In this document: in pieces, positions 45,351 to 55,155 of the stretch | Numbering within the stretch: position 1 is the first letter of the stretch | Layout of the letters: each line of letters opens with the position of its first letter | Source of the DNA: Candidatus Amarobacter glycogenicus | GTDB taxonomy: Bacteria; Chloroflexota; Dehalococcoidia; Tepidiformales; Tepidiformaceae | NCBI GenBank assembly: GCA_016719395.1 | Contig: JADJZF010000007.1 | Span: 62,001 to 126,000 of the forward strand | Reading direction: 5' to 3' | DNA length: 64,000 nucleotides | Notes under the pieces: model-generated | The model's database searches: none | What the model saw: only the letters and a program-made list of their open reading frames with translations | Told to the model about the DNA's origin: nothing | Position numbers and translations under genes: made by a program

Positions 45351-48300
45351 TCACTCGTACCGCAGGGCCTCAGCCACCGGCACCCGGGAAGCTGCGCGAG
45401 CGGGCAGGAATGTCATGAACATCGAAACCACGAACGCGATGCCGCAGATGATCCCGAGGTTCAGCCACGGGACAGCGAAGGGCATCCCGTTGGTGTCTCC
45501 AAAGTCGTCGCTGACGTAGAGCACCCAGGCGAGTGAAAGCCCCAGCGCCACCCCCAGGAAGATCCCGGAGAGCGCAATGAAGCCCGACTCGAACAGGAAG
45601 CTCAGTGCGACCATCCCGCGCTGATACCCGATCGCCCGCAGCATCCCGATTTGTTGCCTCCGCTCGACAACCGCCCGCGAGGCGATTACGGCGAGCGCGG
45701 CGATCCCGACGATCAGGCCCAATCCCATGAAACCCTGGAAGACGAGCATGAATCCGTTCTGGATCTTCTGCTGGTCGTCGAGCAGCTGGTGGATCGAATC
45801 GGCTGAGGCCTGGACCAGTGCGGCCTCCACCGATTTGGCGTACTCCTTCGAATCGACTCCGGCCTTGAGCGTCAGGTAGTAGCGTTGCCCCTGGGACTGC
45901 GGGAACGTCTCCAGCACCGTCTGCTTCCCGGTCAGGATCCCGATCGAAAAGTCCGGGCTCGTTATCTGGAAGAACGTGTCCGCGGCATCGCTCATCTGCC
46001 CGATGACCGTCACCGTCGATTCCTTCCCGGTGCCGGGATCTCGAAGCGTCAGCGTGAACGGCGCAAATCCGTCCTCCACCGGGTTGAGCCGCAAGAGGTC
46101 CCCGGTCGCCGGTCCGCCGCCGAACCCTTGCTGCGCCACCGTCACAGACGACGGGATCAGCGCAAAGGAGGCATCCCCACCCATGGCCGCCCAGACGTCC
46201 CGGTCACTTGCGTAACCTTCTGCTCGGAACTTCAACGTCAACTTGTTCGAAGCCATGAAGCCCGCGTCCGCCCCGAAAACGGGATAGCGGCTCCATTCCG
46301 TTACGATCTTGTCGCCCTCGTCGTTTTCGGCATTTTTGAACTCGTCGCGGTTCTCTACCTGCGCCTCCTGGGCGGCTGCTGTCCGCAGCTCCCCTACGGC
46401 CGAAATCGCCGAAGCGTCGGCGCCGCCGGCGCTGATCGCCGCGCGGATGTCCTCGATCGGATTGTTCCGGTTTACGCCGATCACGTTGTCGTACCCGCCC
46501 CGCGTGTCGTCGTTCAAATAGATCGCCGCCACGTTCGTGTTGATCGCCGCCATCATCACGAGTGAGAACATGATCAGGCCGATCATCGCGATCGTCATTC
46601 CCGTCCGGAACCGCGACGTCAGCGGATAGGCCACCCCCGTCTTGAGGGCCGGCACAATGCGCCCGAACCGCGAACCGAGCCTGGCGATCGCCGGAAGGAT
46701 AATGTCGGCGTTGTAAACGATGATGAACGTCCCACAGGTGACCATCACCATCCCGCTCAGGAAGAACATCTCGATGTCGCCGTTCAACGGACCCGTGACC
46801 GGCTCAACCCATTTCGAGGGCAGATACCACAGCACGAGCACAAGGGCGCTCACGGCCGAGAACGAGAACCGATCCGACAGGCCGAAGTACTGCAGCGTCA
46901 CCGCAATCCAGAGGGCGACGGCCGAAACTCCTAGCAAGAAGAAGAACGCCGAGTCACGGTCCATTCCTCCGTAGGTCAGCGCGATCCCGGCGACGCCGAA
47001 CGCTGTCGCCACTCCCGCTGCCCAGGAGATCCGGACGCGCCAGGCCTGCAAGAGCACCGTCACCAGCGCGACCGGCCAAACAAGCAGGGAGAGGACGCCG
47101 AGCCACGGCGGAAGCGTCGCCAGACGGCGGTCCCGGAAGAACACGACGAGACCGACAGCTATCCAGTACGGCGCCAGGATGAGCACCCACCCTACAACCG
47201 GGATGGCCGCGCCAAGGATCCAGGGCCACTTTGGGGGGCCTTCACTGGTCCGATGATCGGCCGGTGCCGCGGTGTTGGACCCGCGGAGCGCGAAGACCCA
47301 GGGACTGACGAGTCCGGCCAGCGCCAACGGCAGGCCCAAGACCATGCCAACCGGCCCAACCAGCAGCAGCGAGAGCCCAATCGGGAGCGCCAGCGCAACA
47401 ATGCCGTTCAGGGCCGCCCGGTAGTACCCCTTCCACGTCGAAGCCTCCGGGTTTACCGGGTGCGACTCTGGCAGGTCACGGATTGCCGCGGTGATATTCA
47501 GCCGGCTCGCCCGCCATGACGACGCAAAGACCATCAGGAAGGTGGCTATCACACCCAGGCAAAACGCGACCACGAGGCTTCGTCCCGTGAACGTCACCGT
47601 CAGGTCCAGGCCGAGGTTGTCGCCGGCGAAGATCTTGATCACTTCCACCATCGCGTAGGTGACGCCCATGCCGGCGATCAATCCGACCACCGCGGAACCC
47701 AGGTCGTAGCCCATACCCTCCGCCAGGAACGATTCAACGAGTTGGCGACGCTTCGCCCCAACCGCCCGGGCCATCCCCATCTCGGGTTTCCGCTCTGCGG
47801 CGAGCATCACGAAGATCAGGAAGATCAAGAGCACACCGGCGGCGATGGAGAACAGTCCAAAGACCACGAAGATCGTGGTGAACGCCGATCCGATGAGCTC
47901 CGCGAAGTTCACCAGTTCCTTCTTGAGTGCCGAAACCGTGTAGGGCGTGCCTTCCAGCTCCGCTTCGAGCTTTTCCACCGCAATGTCGGAACGCGCCAGC
48001 CCGGTCTTTACACCACCCGTGTTCGAAACGATCACCGCGTCCGCGTTCTGTCCCCGTCCCGTGAGGTTCGCGATCGTCTCGAAATCCACGGCGGCGCCGC
48101 TTGCTGCGGACGGGTCGATGGCGCCCGAAAGCACCCCGGATGGCACGACCGCTTTCACCACGAACTCGATCGGCTCCGCCTTGTAATACACCAACAGGAC
48201 GTCGCCGGGCTTCCCGTCTATCTCGCCAGCGAGGTCCTCATTAATGGCGATTTCGTTGCCGGCGAGCGTCACTGGGCGCCCGGCGCTGTCCTTGAGTCCC

Positions 48301-48803
48301 CCCAGGGAAGCGGCGTCCTTCGCCCGGAACCCGACAATTCTCGCAGAAGGCTCGTTCAGCTTCGTCCGCGTGTTGAGCACTGGTAGGGATTCCCGCTGGA
48401 ACGGGACGATGGCCTCGATATCCGGATCGCCTGCGAACTTCGCCTGCCACTGCTCGACCGTCTCAAGCGGGATAACCTGTTCCTCCAGCGGACGTGGTTC
48501 CTTCTCGGCATCCCACGAAACCCACTCATCGGCCTCGCCAAGGATCGAATAGACCTCAGCCGTTACCGAGGTGGTCAGCGTATCGCCCGTCCCGAACGCG
48601 GCACTCATGATCAATGTCGAAAGCATCAGCCCGACGATGATGAGGGCCGTCTGCGCCTTCCGCCGGGGGATGTTCCGCAGCCCCATCTTGAACATGACCG
48701 GGTTTCGCCACGCGATGAACGCGACCGCGGCCAGGATCAGTGCCGTAGCGGCCACGCAAACCGCTGCGATGAGGTTCATCGAGACGCCGAATAGCTCGTT
48801 CAA
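45351..48803 (-). CDS. ABC exporter permease, MacB/FtsX type (fused, 1150 residues)
   Basis: An integral membrane permease with two FtsX-like four-helix cores, so one chain supplies both halves. The first core includes GSAFTTIFVVFGLFSIAAGV and AERKPEMGMARAVGAKRRQL. Several extra helices and a large extracytoplasmic domain (about 720-1000) precede the second (GFMGLGLIVGIAALAVIASR, ERRQQIGMLRAIGYQRGMVA). ERRQQIGMLRAIG is the coupling helix. It sits 17 bases downstream of its ATPase. LolCDE- or MacB-like lipid, peptide or lipoprotein export is possible. Confidence 0.9.
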   Translation of the reverse strand: MNELFGVSMNLIAAVCVAATALILAAVAFIAWRNPVMFKMGLRNIPRRKAQTALIIVGLMLSTLIMSAAFGTGDTLTTSVTAEVYSILGEADEWVSWDAEKEPRPLEEQVIPLETVEQWQAKFAGDPDIEAIVPFQRESLPVLNTRTKLNEPSARIVGFRAKDAASLGGLKDSAGRPVTLAGNEIAINEDLAGEIDGKPGDVLLVYYKAEPIEFVVKAVVPSGVLSGAIDPSAASGAAVDFETIANLTGRGQNADAVIVSNTGGVKTGLARSDIAVEKLEAELEGTPYTVSALKKELVNFAELIGSAFTTIFVVFGLFSIAAGVLLIFLIFVMLAAERKPEMGMARAVGAKRRQLVESFLAEGMGYDLGSAVVGLIAGMGVTYAMVEVIKIFAGDNLGLDLTVTFTGRSLVVAFCLGVIATFLMVFASSWRASRLNITAAIRDLPESHPVNPEASTWKGYYRAALNGIVALALPIGLSLLLVGPVGMVLGLPLALAGLVSPWVFALRGSNTAAPADHRTSEGPPKWPWILGAAIPVVGWVLILAPYWIAVGLVVFFRDRRLATLPPWLGVLSLLVWPVALVTVLLQAWRVRISWAAGVATAFGVAGIALTYGGMDRDSAFFFLLGVSAVALWIAVTLQYFGLSDRFSFSAVSALVLVLWYLPSKWVEPVTGPLNGDIEMFFLSGMVMVTCGTFIIVYNADIILPAIARLGSRFGRIVPALKTGVAYPLTSRFRTGMTIAMIGLIMFSLVMMAAINTNVAAIYLNDDTRGGYDNVIGVNRNNPIEDIRAAISAGGADASAISAVGELRTAAAQEAQVENRDEFKNAENDEGDKIVTEWSRYPVFGADAGFMASNKLTLKFRAEGYASDRDVWAAMGGDASFALIPSSVTVAQQGFGGGPATGDLLRLNPVEDGFAPFTLTLRDPGTGKESTVTVIGQMSDAADTFFQITSPDFSIGILTGKQTVLETFPQSQGQRYYLTLKAGVDSKEYAKSVEAALVQASADSIHQLLDDQQKIQNGFMLVFQGFMGLGLIVGIAALAVIASRAVVERRQQIGMLRAIGYQRGMVALSFLFESGFIALSGIFLGVALGLSLAWVLYVSDDFGDTNGMPFAVPWLNLGIICGIAFVVSMFMTFLPARAASRVPVAEALRYE

Positions 48804-48819
48804 TCAGGCCTCTCCTGCG

Positions 48820-49560
48820 CTAATGCCCGGCCGCCACAGCAGCCATTTCAGCCTGGCTGTCTTCTCGCACGATCAGGCCGTCGGCCATCTGGATCGTGCG
48901 GTGACAACGGGCCGCGACTTTCGGGTCGTGGGTCACGATGACGCACGTCTGATGCTCTTGTTCGTTGAGTTCGACGATCAGGTCCATGATTTCGGTCGCC
49001 GTTGCCGAATCCAGCGCGCCGGTGGGCTCATCCGCCCAGATGATGGCTGGCCGATTCACGAGGGCTCGCGCAATGGTGACGCGCTGGCGCTGCCCCCCTG
49101 AAAGCTGCGACGGCCGCTGGTTCGCCCAATCCCGCAGCCGGACCCGATCCAGTGAGGTCAACGCCATTTCCCGTGCCGCCTTCGGACGCGTGCCCGAGAC
49201 GATCAGGGGGAGTTCCACGTTCTCAACGGCCGTCAGCACCGGGAGCAGGTTGTAGGTCTGGAAAACAAACCCCATGTCCTTCGCCCGGAACTCCGTCTTC
49301 CGGTCGTCCGGCATGCGCGCAATGTCGTGGCCGCTGATCGTCACCGTCCCGGCGTCGAAGTCGTCCAGGCCGGAGAGGCTGTTCAGGAGGGTTGTCTTTC
49401 CACAACCCGATGGCCCCATGATCGCGACCATCTCACCCTTGCGTACTCGCAGGTTCACACCCCGCAACGCCTTCACCTGGACAAGTCCGGTGTCGTACGT
49501 CTTCACGACGCCACGCGCCTCGATGACCACTTCGTCCGCCACTCCGTGGGCGTCGCTCAT
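48820..49560 (-). CDS. ABC transporter ATP-binding protein, LolD/MacB type
   Basis: A 246-residue ATPase. Walker A is MGPSGCGKTTLLNSLSGLDD, the signature LSGGQRQRVTIARALVNRPA, Walker B IIWADEPTGALDSA, and the H-loop VTHDPKVAARC. The LDD/FDAGTVTISGHDI pattern matches exporters paired with FtsX-type permeases. I use ATG 49560, which follows GAGGGGG; the frame is open to 49587. The permease gene starts 17 bases after its stop. Confidence 0.95.
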   Translation of the reverse strand: MSDAHGVADEVVIEARGVVKTYDTGLVQVKALRGVNLRVRKGEMVAIMGPSGCGKTTLLNSLSGLDDFDAGTVTISGHDIARMPDDRKTEFRAKDMGFVFQTYNLLPVLTAVENVELPLIVSGTRPKAAREMALTSLDRVRLRDWANQRPSQLSGGQRQRVTIARALVNRPAIIWADEPTGALDSATATEIMDLIVELNEQEHQTCVIVTHDPKVAARCHRTIQMADGLIVREDSQAEMAAVAAGH

Positions 49561-49650
49561 GTCTTCCCCCTCACTCGCTCGAACCAATGAGATTCAGACT
49601 AGCCCCGTCTCCACATCCCGGAAACCTTCTTTTGGGTGATTCCGAAAACG

Positions 49651-50142
49651 TCAGCCCGCAACCGTGATTTCCATCTCCAGCGCATCGCCGCTCTCATCGA
49701 ACCCCCACGCGCCGTCACGGACCGCCTGCCGCCTGAGTGCGGCAAGGTCCACCTCGTAGTTGGGACGCTGGCGGGTCGTGAATGCTCTGACACCGCCTGC
49801 CACCAGCCGCACGTGCGCCTCTTCAGCCGCGCTCGCGATCGCCTCGATGTTGAACCCGAGTGCGCCCGCTGCACGAAATGGCTCCAGGTAGCCCGTCCCG
49901 GTCCGCAGCAGCCGCTCCGCGCCCGGGTAGTTGCCTCGGGTCAGGTGGACGAACGCCGCAGCGATCTGGATGAGCCCCTTGTATGCGTCCCGCACAGGAC
50001 CTCGCTCGTTCTGCCAGATCTCTTCCAGGTGTTCATGAGCTTCGAAGAAGCGGCCGGCGTTGAAGTCCTCACAGGAGCGCTGGAGGTTCTCCGGGACCGT
50101 GATGGTCTTCACGACCAGTTGCTTCGGCCGGCGCTGCCTCAC
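49651..50142 (-). CDS. DUF309 domain protein
   Basis: A 163-residue protein with the DUF309 signature FNAGRFFEAHEHLEEIWQNE, followed by GLIQIAAAFVHLTRGNYPGA. DUF309 members are small helical proteins with an invariant EAHExxE that may bind a metal. The function is unknown. The start is GTG 50142; the open frame continues to 50202 but is not family-like there. C-terminus (GDALEMEI) is variable. Confidence 0.85.
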   Translation of the reverse strand: MRQRRPKQLVVKTITVPENLQRSCEDFNAGRFFEAHEHLEEIWQNERGPVRDAYKGLIQIAAAFVHLTRGNYPGAERLLRTGTGYLEPFRAAGALGFNIEAIASAAEEAHVRLVAGGVRAFTTRQRPNYEVDLAALRRQAVRDGAWGFDESGDALEMEITVAG

Positions 50143-50232
50143 GGTGGAGAGCCTACCGCAGTACCCCGTCCAACATGCGCACAAGCCGCGCGGACTCCAC
50201 AATTTGCCTCACCTCTTGCTGGAGCACTATCC

Positions 50233-50400
50233 ATGGCAGACAGCCACGCAGCCCACGGGCACGAAGACCCCAACGCGGCGCCGATGCATCACGACATCCA
50301 GCAGACGTTCTCGAAAGGCGCGGTGATTTTCTGCTACGTTCTGGCCGCCGTCAGCTTGCTGGCAGGCGTCATCGCTGGCTTGACCATCGTCGCCGACTGA
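50233..50400 (+). CDS. 55-residue His-rich single-span membrane protein
   Basis: A short gene with GGAG eight bases before ATG 50233. The N-terminus is His-rich (HAAHGHEDPNAAPMHHDIQQ), then a helix VIFCYVLAAVSLLAGVIAGL spans the membrane. It resembles tiny metal-related or respiratory-chain accessory subunits, but I cannot name one. Stops at 50400 just before a T-rich stretch. Confidence 0.7.
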   Translation: MADSHAAHGHEDPNAAPMHHDIQQTFSKGAVIFCYVLAAVSLLAGVIAGLTIVAD

Positions 50401-50465
50401 GCCTTTTTTCGCTCAACTTCACGTAAGCCTGCTTGCGTAGCCAGTCCGCTGTGTATCATCCGCCA

Positions 50466-50972
50466 ATGGACGTGCATCCAGCCCCAGTTGCCCGGCCGGG
50501 TACCCGCGCACTCTTGAGAGCAACCAAGTACGACGGCACTGCTCACTGGATCCAGCCGTTCCACGTCGTCTCCGACGACGGGAACTTGCTCGTCGCTTCT
50601 TACCGCGCCCGCACGCCCATCTACACCAGCCGCGGTGAATTTCGTTCTCCCTACGATTCACTCGTCTACTTCTGGCGCGACCGTTGGTACAACGTGTTCC
50701 GCCTCTCCCGTCCAGGCTGTCCCCTCGCACTCTGGTACTGCAACGTCACGACCCCGCCGACCTATGACGGCCAGCAGATCGGCTACATCGACCTCGACCT
50801 GGACGTCACCGTCCGCCCAAATGGATGCATCGAACTCCTCGATCAGGACGAGTTCGAGGTCCATCAGAAGCTCTACGGCTACCCCCGGGACGTAATCGAC
50901 CGCGCTGAGTCGGCGGCGCGCGAGCTCAGGTGTCTCGCCCGTTCCGGCAGTTTCCCCTTCAGCGAGGGTTAG
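50466..50972 (+). CDS. DUF402 / FomD-like protein
   Basis: A 168-residue DUF402 protein. LWYCNVTTPPTYDGQQIGYI and DLDLDVTVRPNGCIELLDQD are the family core; YDSLVYFWRDRWYNVFRL precedes them. FomD homologues hydrolyse nucleoside-phosphonate or diphosphate bonds, and the fold also binds RNA. A TATCAT hexamer ends six bases before ATG 50466, and there is no Shine-Dalgarno, so the mRNA may be leaderless. Confidence 0.85.
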   Translation: MDVHPAPVARPGTRALLRATKYDGTAHWIQPFHVVSDDGNLLVASYRARTPIYTSRGEFRSPYDSLVYFWRDRWYNVFRLSRPGCPLALWYCNVTTPPTYDGQQIGYIDLDLDVTVRPNGCIELLDQDEFEVHQKLYGYPRDVIDRAESAARELRCLARSGSFPFSEG

Positions 50973-50981
50973 AACCGCCTC

Positions 50982-51839
50982 GTGACGACATGGTTCGACC
51001 TCCTGCGCCGCCTGCGCGAGCAAGAGCACATCACCCGCAACCAACTCTCGGCCCGCTCCGGGATCTCGCCCTCGTCGATTAAGGCCTACGAAACCGGCGT
51101 CCGGCATCCGGGCAGGGATTCCCTCGGGACCCTTCTCGACCGGCTTTCCGCTGATGCCTTCGCCCGCCAGGAGATCATGGAGGGCGCGGGCTATGCCGCG
51201 GATGGCCGGTCGCCGGCCGCTCGGCTCGCCAGCGAGTGGTTCACGCTTGAAGAAGCGGCGGCCGAAATCGCTGCCTCACCCCACCCGTCGTGTGTGACGA
51301 CCGAGTTGTTCGAAGTCGCCGCCGCGAACCCGGTTATCCAGAGGCTGTGGGAAGTGAACCTTCATCGAGAACTCAATGGGCCGTTCGAGCGCGGATTCCT
51401 GAGCATGCTCAGCACTCCACGGTTCGCCGACCGGCTCGTGAACTGGGATGAAGCACTCTCTGTGGCTATCGGCGTCGTGAAGGGCCACTACGGGGACGAT
51501 GCCGCCCTCGACCCGGCCCGCCAACCGTACTTGAGCGCCGCCGTCCAGCACCTCCTCAACGGCGACCCGCACTACGTGCAACGCTTCCTCGGCCTCTGGA
51601 TGACGGTACCCGGACGAATGTACCGCGTGAGACTTTCTTACCCCGTGGTCTGGCGCCACTCACAGTTCGGCCCGCTCAAGTTCCTGGCGGTCACCGGGCC
51701 CGCGAATCAGCAGCCGTCGCTCTGGTTCAACGATTGGATCCCGGTGGACCCCAATACCGTCGCCGCGTTGGCCGAACTCGCGTCGGCCCGCGATGAAGTC
51801 GAACCGTTCTTCGCCCGGACAGTCGCGGGGACGCCCTAG
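50982..51839 (+). CDS. XRE-family regulator with MmyB-like ligand domain
   Basis: A 285-residue regulator. An N-terminal helix-turn-helix (LREQEHITRNQLSARSGISP, SSIKAYETGVRHPGRDSLG) is followed by a C-terminal PAS-like MmyB/MLTR-type ligand-binding domain (NPVIQRLWEVNLHRELNGPF). Such proteins usually regulate nearby genes in response to fatty acids or small ligands. The GTG at 50982 is nine bases after DUF402. The end overlaps, as read, the converging dynamin gene by 113 bases. Confidence 0.83.
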   Translation: MTTWFDLLRRLREQEHITRNQLSARSGISPSSIKAYETGVRHPGRDSLGTLLDRLSADAFARQEIMEGAGYAADGRSPAARLASEWFTLEEAAAEIAASPHPSCVTTELFEVAAANPVIQRLWEVNLHRELNGPFERGFLSMLSTPRFADRLVNWDEALSVAIGVVKGHYGDDAALDPARQPYLSAAVQHLLNGDPHYVQRFLGLWMTVPGRMYRVRLSYPVVWRHSQFGPLKFLAVTGPANQQPSLWFNDWIPVDPNTVAALAELASARDEVEPFFARTVAGTP

Positions 51840-53328
51840 CCACTACCCCCCGGGCCTGGCTCAGTTCCGAGTAGATGCCCTCATACGAGCGCGCCGCAAT
51901 CCCCAGGAGGTCACGCTCAAACGGCATCAGCAGCGGACTTTCCGCCCGCTCCTTCCAGTATGTCGCTCGCTCCGCAGCCGTCGCCTGCGCGTCACCGATC
52001 GGCACTCCCTCTCCGAGCCCAAGCCGTTGCAGTGGGCTGCCGTCCCCGACGATCCGCTCGACCTCTCCGGCTTCTTCCACGGAGAGGGTCGCCTCTCCCG
52101 TCAGTACAGCGTCGAGCAACCGGATCTCCGCCAGTTCGTGGGCGCTGGCCCGGATCCGCTCCAGTTCGCCGCGGATCCCGGCGACAGCCGCCGGCTCCCT
52201 GTCTGCGAACCGGATCGCCGCAGCGCCGAGCGACGCCATCACGGACTGGCACACCAGTCGCCGAGCCCTTGAAACGAACCGCCGCTCCAGCACATCCCGC
52301 AAAGCGTCCAACCCCGAGACGGCCGACAGCGCGGAAGCGAGGCCGGCCGAATCCTTGACGCGGCCGCTTGCAAGCCGGGCAACGCTCCACCGCAATCCGA
52401 ACAGCCCGAAGCGTTGGACCAGGTGCTCTCGCGCCGCGAGCGGAAGGTCGCCCGGGGCGGAATCGCAAAACCGGTCCACGGAGAGAAGAGCAAGCCCCGG
52501 CTCCTCCGCCGTCGCAGCCGACACCGCCGTGAGCCAGCCGAATTCCTGTTCGGTCAGCGTGACCGCAGTCTCTGCGAGTAAGCCGCCCACCGGGATCACC
52601 GCGCCCAGCAACGGGCGGAGTTGGGCCTCCCGGCCGAGAGAGTCTGCAACCCGCGCGGCCAAATCCATAGCCTCCAGCCCGCCGTCGAACAACTCATCGG
52701 CGCGGGAAAGCACTCCGACCGCCTGGATCGGCGACCCCGGTACGCCGCTCTCGTCGAACACATCCAGGAAAGCCAAATCGGCACTGTGCGCGTGGCGCAG
52801 CAGGTAGACCACAGCGTCGACCCGCGGGAGGAGCCCTTCCCCTTCCGGCCGTTCGAGCAGGCGCCGGGTTCTCGCCCCGACCATTGCGTCCGTGGAGTCA
52901 AACCCCGGAGTGTCCGCCAGCTGGACCCGCCGCAAACGGCGGGACGGCAGTGATACGGTGATTTCGCTGAAGTCCCGGGGTGGTGGCTCGGGCAGCCGGA
53001 TTTGCGCCCGCCCTCCCTGCCGTTCGAACGCGAGCCTCGTTGCTGCCCCGTCTTCTCCCGCCAGGGTCACGTTGTACTCCGGTCCATCGCGATACCAGGT
53101 GACGAATCGTGTGCACTCGGACATGTCCGTCGGCGCCACCCGCTCGCCGACCAGCGCGTTCAACAGCGTGGATTTGCCCGCCTTGGTTCGCCCCGCGAGG
53201 GCCACCAGCAACGGTCCATCGAGCCGCGAGGCCGCCTCGACACCAACGCGCGAGAGCTCGCCCGGCGCGGTCTCCGCCAGCTCCTTGCACAGCCGGTGCA
53301 GCTGGCCGGTGAGTGAGTCGGGCCTCAC
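51727..53328 (-). CDS. Dynamin-like GTPase, IniC type
   Basis: A 533-residue (as read) dynamin-family GTPase. The P-loop is LVALAGRTKAGKSTLLNALV (about 46-54), G3 is LADTPGFDSTD and G4 is VLSRADELFD. No transmembrane helix is present, which matches mycobacterial IniC. The GTG at 53328 overlaps the IniA-like stop (GTGA), so the pair is co-translated. The last residues run antisense through the XRE gene. Five rather than six G near 51846 would give TAG at 51843, ending the protein ELSQARG about 495 residues in. Fourth gene of the operon. Confidence 0.85.
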   Translation of the reverse strand: MRPDSLTGQLHRLCKELAETAPGELSRVGVEAASRLDGPLLVALAGRTKAGKSTLLNALVGERVAPTDMSECTRFVTWYRDGPEYNVTLAGEDGAATRLAFERQGGRAQIRLPEPPPRDFSEITVSLPSRRLRRVQLADTPGFDSTDAMVGARTRRLLERPEGEGLLPRVDAVVYLLRHAHSADLAFLDVFDESGVPGSPIQAVGVLSRADELFDGGLEAMDLAARVADSLGREAQLRPLLGAVIPVGGLLAETAVTLTEQEFGWLTAVSAATAEEPGLALLSVDRFCDSAPGDLPLAAREHLVQRFGLFGLRWSVARLASGRVKDSAGLASALSAVSGLDALRDVLERRFVSRARRLVCQSVMASLGAAAIRFADREPAAVAGIRGELERIRASAHELAEIRLLDAVLTGEATLSVEEAGEVERIVGDGSPLQRLGLGEGVPIGDAQATAAERATYWKERAESPLLMPFERDLLGIAARSYEGIYSELSQARGVVARASPRLSGRRTVRLHRGPTRVRPTRRRYWGPPGSNR

Positions 53329-55112
53329 CGGTCGCTCCCGCTTGCCAGGCGAGCACCGACCCGGTCCAACCGCGACCGCCAGGCTTCCAGCGCGCGCGCC
53401 TGAGCGGCCCGCTCGGCGACAGTTCGTTCCCGCTCTTCCTCCAACAGCCGCAGTGCCTCTGCCCTCCGCGCAACGCATGCGGCGGCCCGCTCCCCGGCAA
53501 CCTCCCGCTGGCGCCGGAGTTGCTCCCTGGCGACGTCGCGGACAGTTCTGGCCGCCTGCAGCTGTACCTCGTCGATGAACTGCCGCACCGCTGTCCGCGC
53601 CTGCTGCCGGCGTGAAAGGGCACGTTTCCCGCGCTCGTCCATCAGCTGTTTCCCGCCGAAGGCCGCTCCAATTCCCACCAGGGCCAGCGTGCCAAGCCCA
53701 AAGCCAGCGATGCCTGCGAACACACCCACAAGCATGATCCCGCTTTGCGCCCCTCGCAGACCCCCATAAACACCGCCCGCAGCCGCTTTCAGGCCCCGAT
53801 TCTGGCGTCCCTGAGGCGTGCCCCACTCCGAGGGCAGATCCGGTGGGAGCGCCGTGACATCAGTGTCCGCCGGTTCGCTCTCAAACAGCGAGTGCAGTTC
53901 CCGTTCCACGCCGGCGAGCCTGGACTCAAGTGCTTCGAATACAGGCGCGAGTTCGGTCTGCACTCGTGCCTGGACCCTCCCCCGGAACTCCTCCACTCGG
54001 ATTGCGCCGCTACCGAGCTCGAGTTCTTCCTCGAACTCCTTCAATGCCCGGCGCAACCCGGCGCGCAGATCAAACTCCGCCGCCGTCGCGGCATCGGACA
54101 CGCCGTCGTTGAGCATCGTCGGCCACCTCGCCGCGTCCTTGCGTGCAGAGTCCAGCGCCGCCCGCGCCTCCGCGACCAGCGTTGCCCAGTCTGGCATCGG
54201 AGAGGCGGCTCGCGTCTGTCGAGCGTCTACCTCGCGAGAAAGCGCCCCCACTACACCCCGAATTTTCGCCTCCGCTGCCACTCGGGCCGTGACCTCCCTC
54301 CGGGACGAGATGCTCTCGATCGCAGCGAGCAGTGCCGGGAATCCAGACTCCGCGTTGAGCTGCGCGTCCCCCGTGCGGAGAGCCTCCCTGCGCAGCGAAT
54401 TGCTGATCGGAATCACGTCCGCTTCGATCCCTCGGTCGCTCAGTTGTTCACCAATCTCACCCGCCGCTCCGCCGTGCCGGTACAGGTCCGCCCGGCTCAA
54501 GGCGACCACCAGGGCCGGACACGCACGCGACAGCTTTTCCACGAATGCGATCGTGTCCAGGTTCAATGGGGCGCCCGCATCTGCGACAACGATCGCGGCG
54601 TCGGCGACCCCTCCCAGGTTCACTACCGCCTCGCCGTAGCCCGGTCCGAGCCCCCCGACACCTGGAGTATCGATCAGGCTAAAGCCGCTTTCGAGGAAAC
54701 GGTTTGGGATCTCCGCGACCGCCACCAGGCGCCGCAGCCCGGGCACGTCCCGGTCGCCTTCAAGCACCATGCCATCCAGGTCCGCGGGCACGCCCTTCAC
54801 CACGCGTTGGCCCTGGCCCTCCGCCACCGTCAGGCTCACGGCGTTCGCCTCACCGTGGCGGAAGATCGTTGGGATCGCCGTCGACCTGTCGGGCGCCACC
54901 GGGCACACCCAGACGCCAAGCAGCCCGTTGACCAGCGACGATTTGCCCCGTTTGAACTCTCCAGTGACTGCGACAACAAGGACATCCCGGCCGATCCGCG
55001 CAACGGCGTCTTCCGTCCGCACGGCCAGGTCTTCGCGGCCCAGCTCCCGGCAAAGGGCAACCACCTGGTCGGAGGTGTCGCGCAGCACCCCCTCGGCCTC
55101 GTCCAGGTTCAA
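53325..55112 (-). CDS. Dynamin-like GTPase with hydrophobic hairpin, IniA type
   Basis: A 595-residue bacterial dynamin. The P-loop is VVAVTGEFKRGKSSLVNGLL (about 51-60), G3 DTPGVGGLGPGY and G4 VALSRADL. A long coiled-coil middle follows. A hydrophobic hairpin (LRGAQSGIMLVGVFAGIAGF to LVGIGAAFGG, about 452-487) should insert in the membrane, as in IniA. The C-terminal coiled coil (EALRLLEEERERTVAERAAQ) is basic and acidic in turn. I prefer TTG 55112, about seven bases after GAGGGA; GTG 55133 is an alternative. It membrane-tethers the pair. Confidence 0.88.
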   Translation of the reverse strand: MNLDEAEGVLRDTSDQVVALCRELGREDLAVRTEDAVARIGRDVLVVAVTGEFKRGKSSLVNGLLGVWVCPVAPDRSTAIPTIFRHGEANAVSLTVAEGQGQRVVKGVPADLDGMVLEGDRDVPGLRRLVAVAEIPNRFLESGFSLIDTPGVGGLGPGYGEAVVNLGGVADAAIVVADAGAPLNLDTIAFVEKLSRACPALVVALSRADLYRHGGAAGEIGEQLSDRGIEADVIPISNSLRREALRTGDAQLNAESGFPALLAAIESISSRREVTARVAAEAKIRGVVGALSREVDARQTRAASPMPDWATLVAEARAALDSARKDAARWPTMLNDGVSDAATAAEFDLRAGLRRALKEFEEELELGSGAIRVEEFRGRVQARVQTELAPVFEALESRLAGVERELHSLFESEPADTDVTALPPDLPSEWGTPQGRQNRGLKAAAGGVYGGLRGAQSGIMLVGVFAGIAGFGLGTLALVGIGAAFGGKQLMDERGKRALSRRQQARTAVRQFIDEVQLQAARTVRDVAREQLRRQREVAGERAAACVARRAEALRLLEEERERTVAERAAQARALEAWRSRLDRVGARLASGSDR

Positions 55113-55155
55113 GGGGGTCCCTCGGTGAAACACTCTGGCCCGCTGGTGCCTGGCA

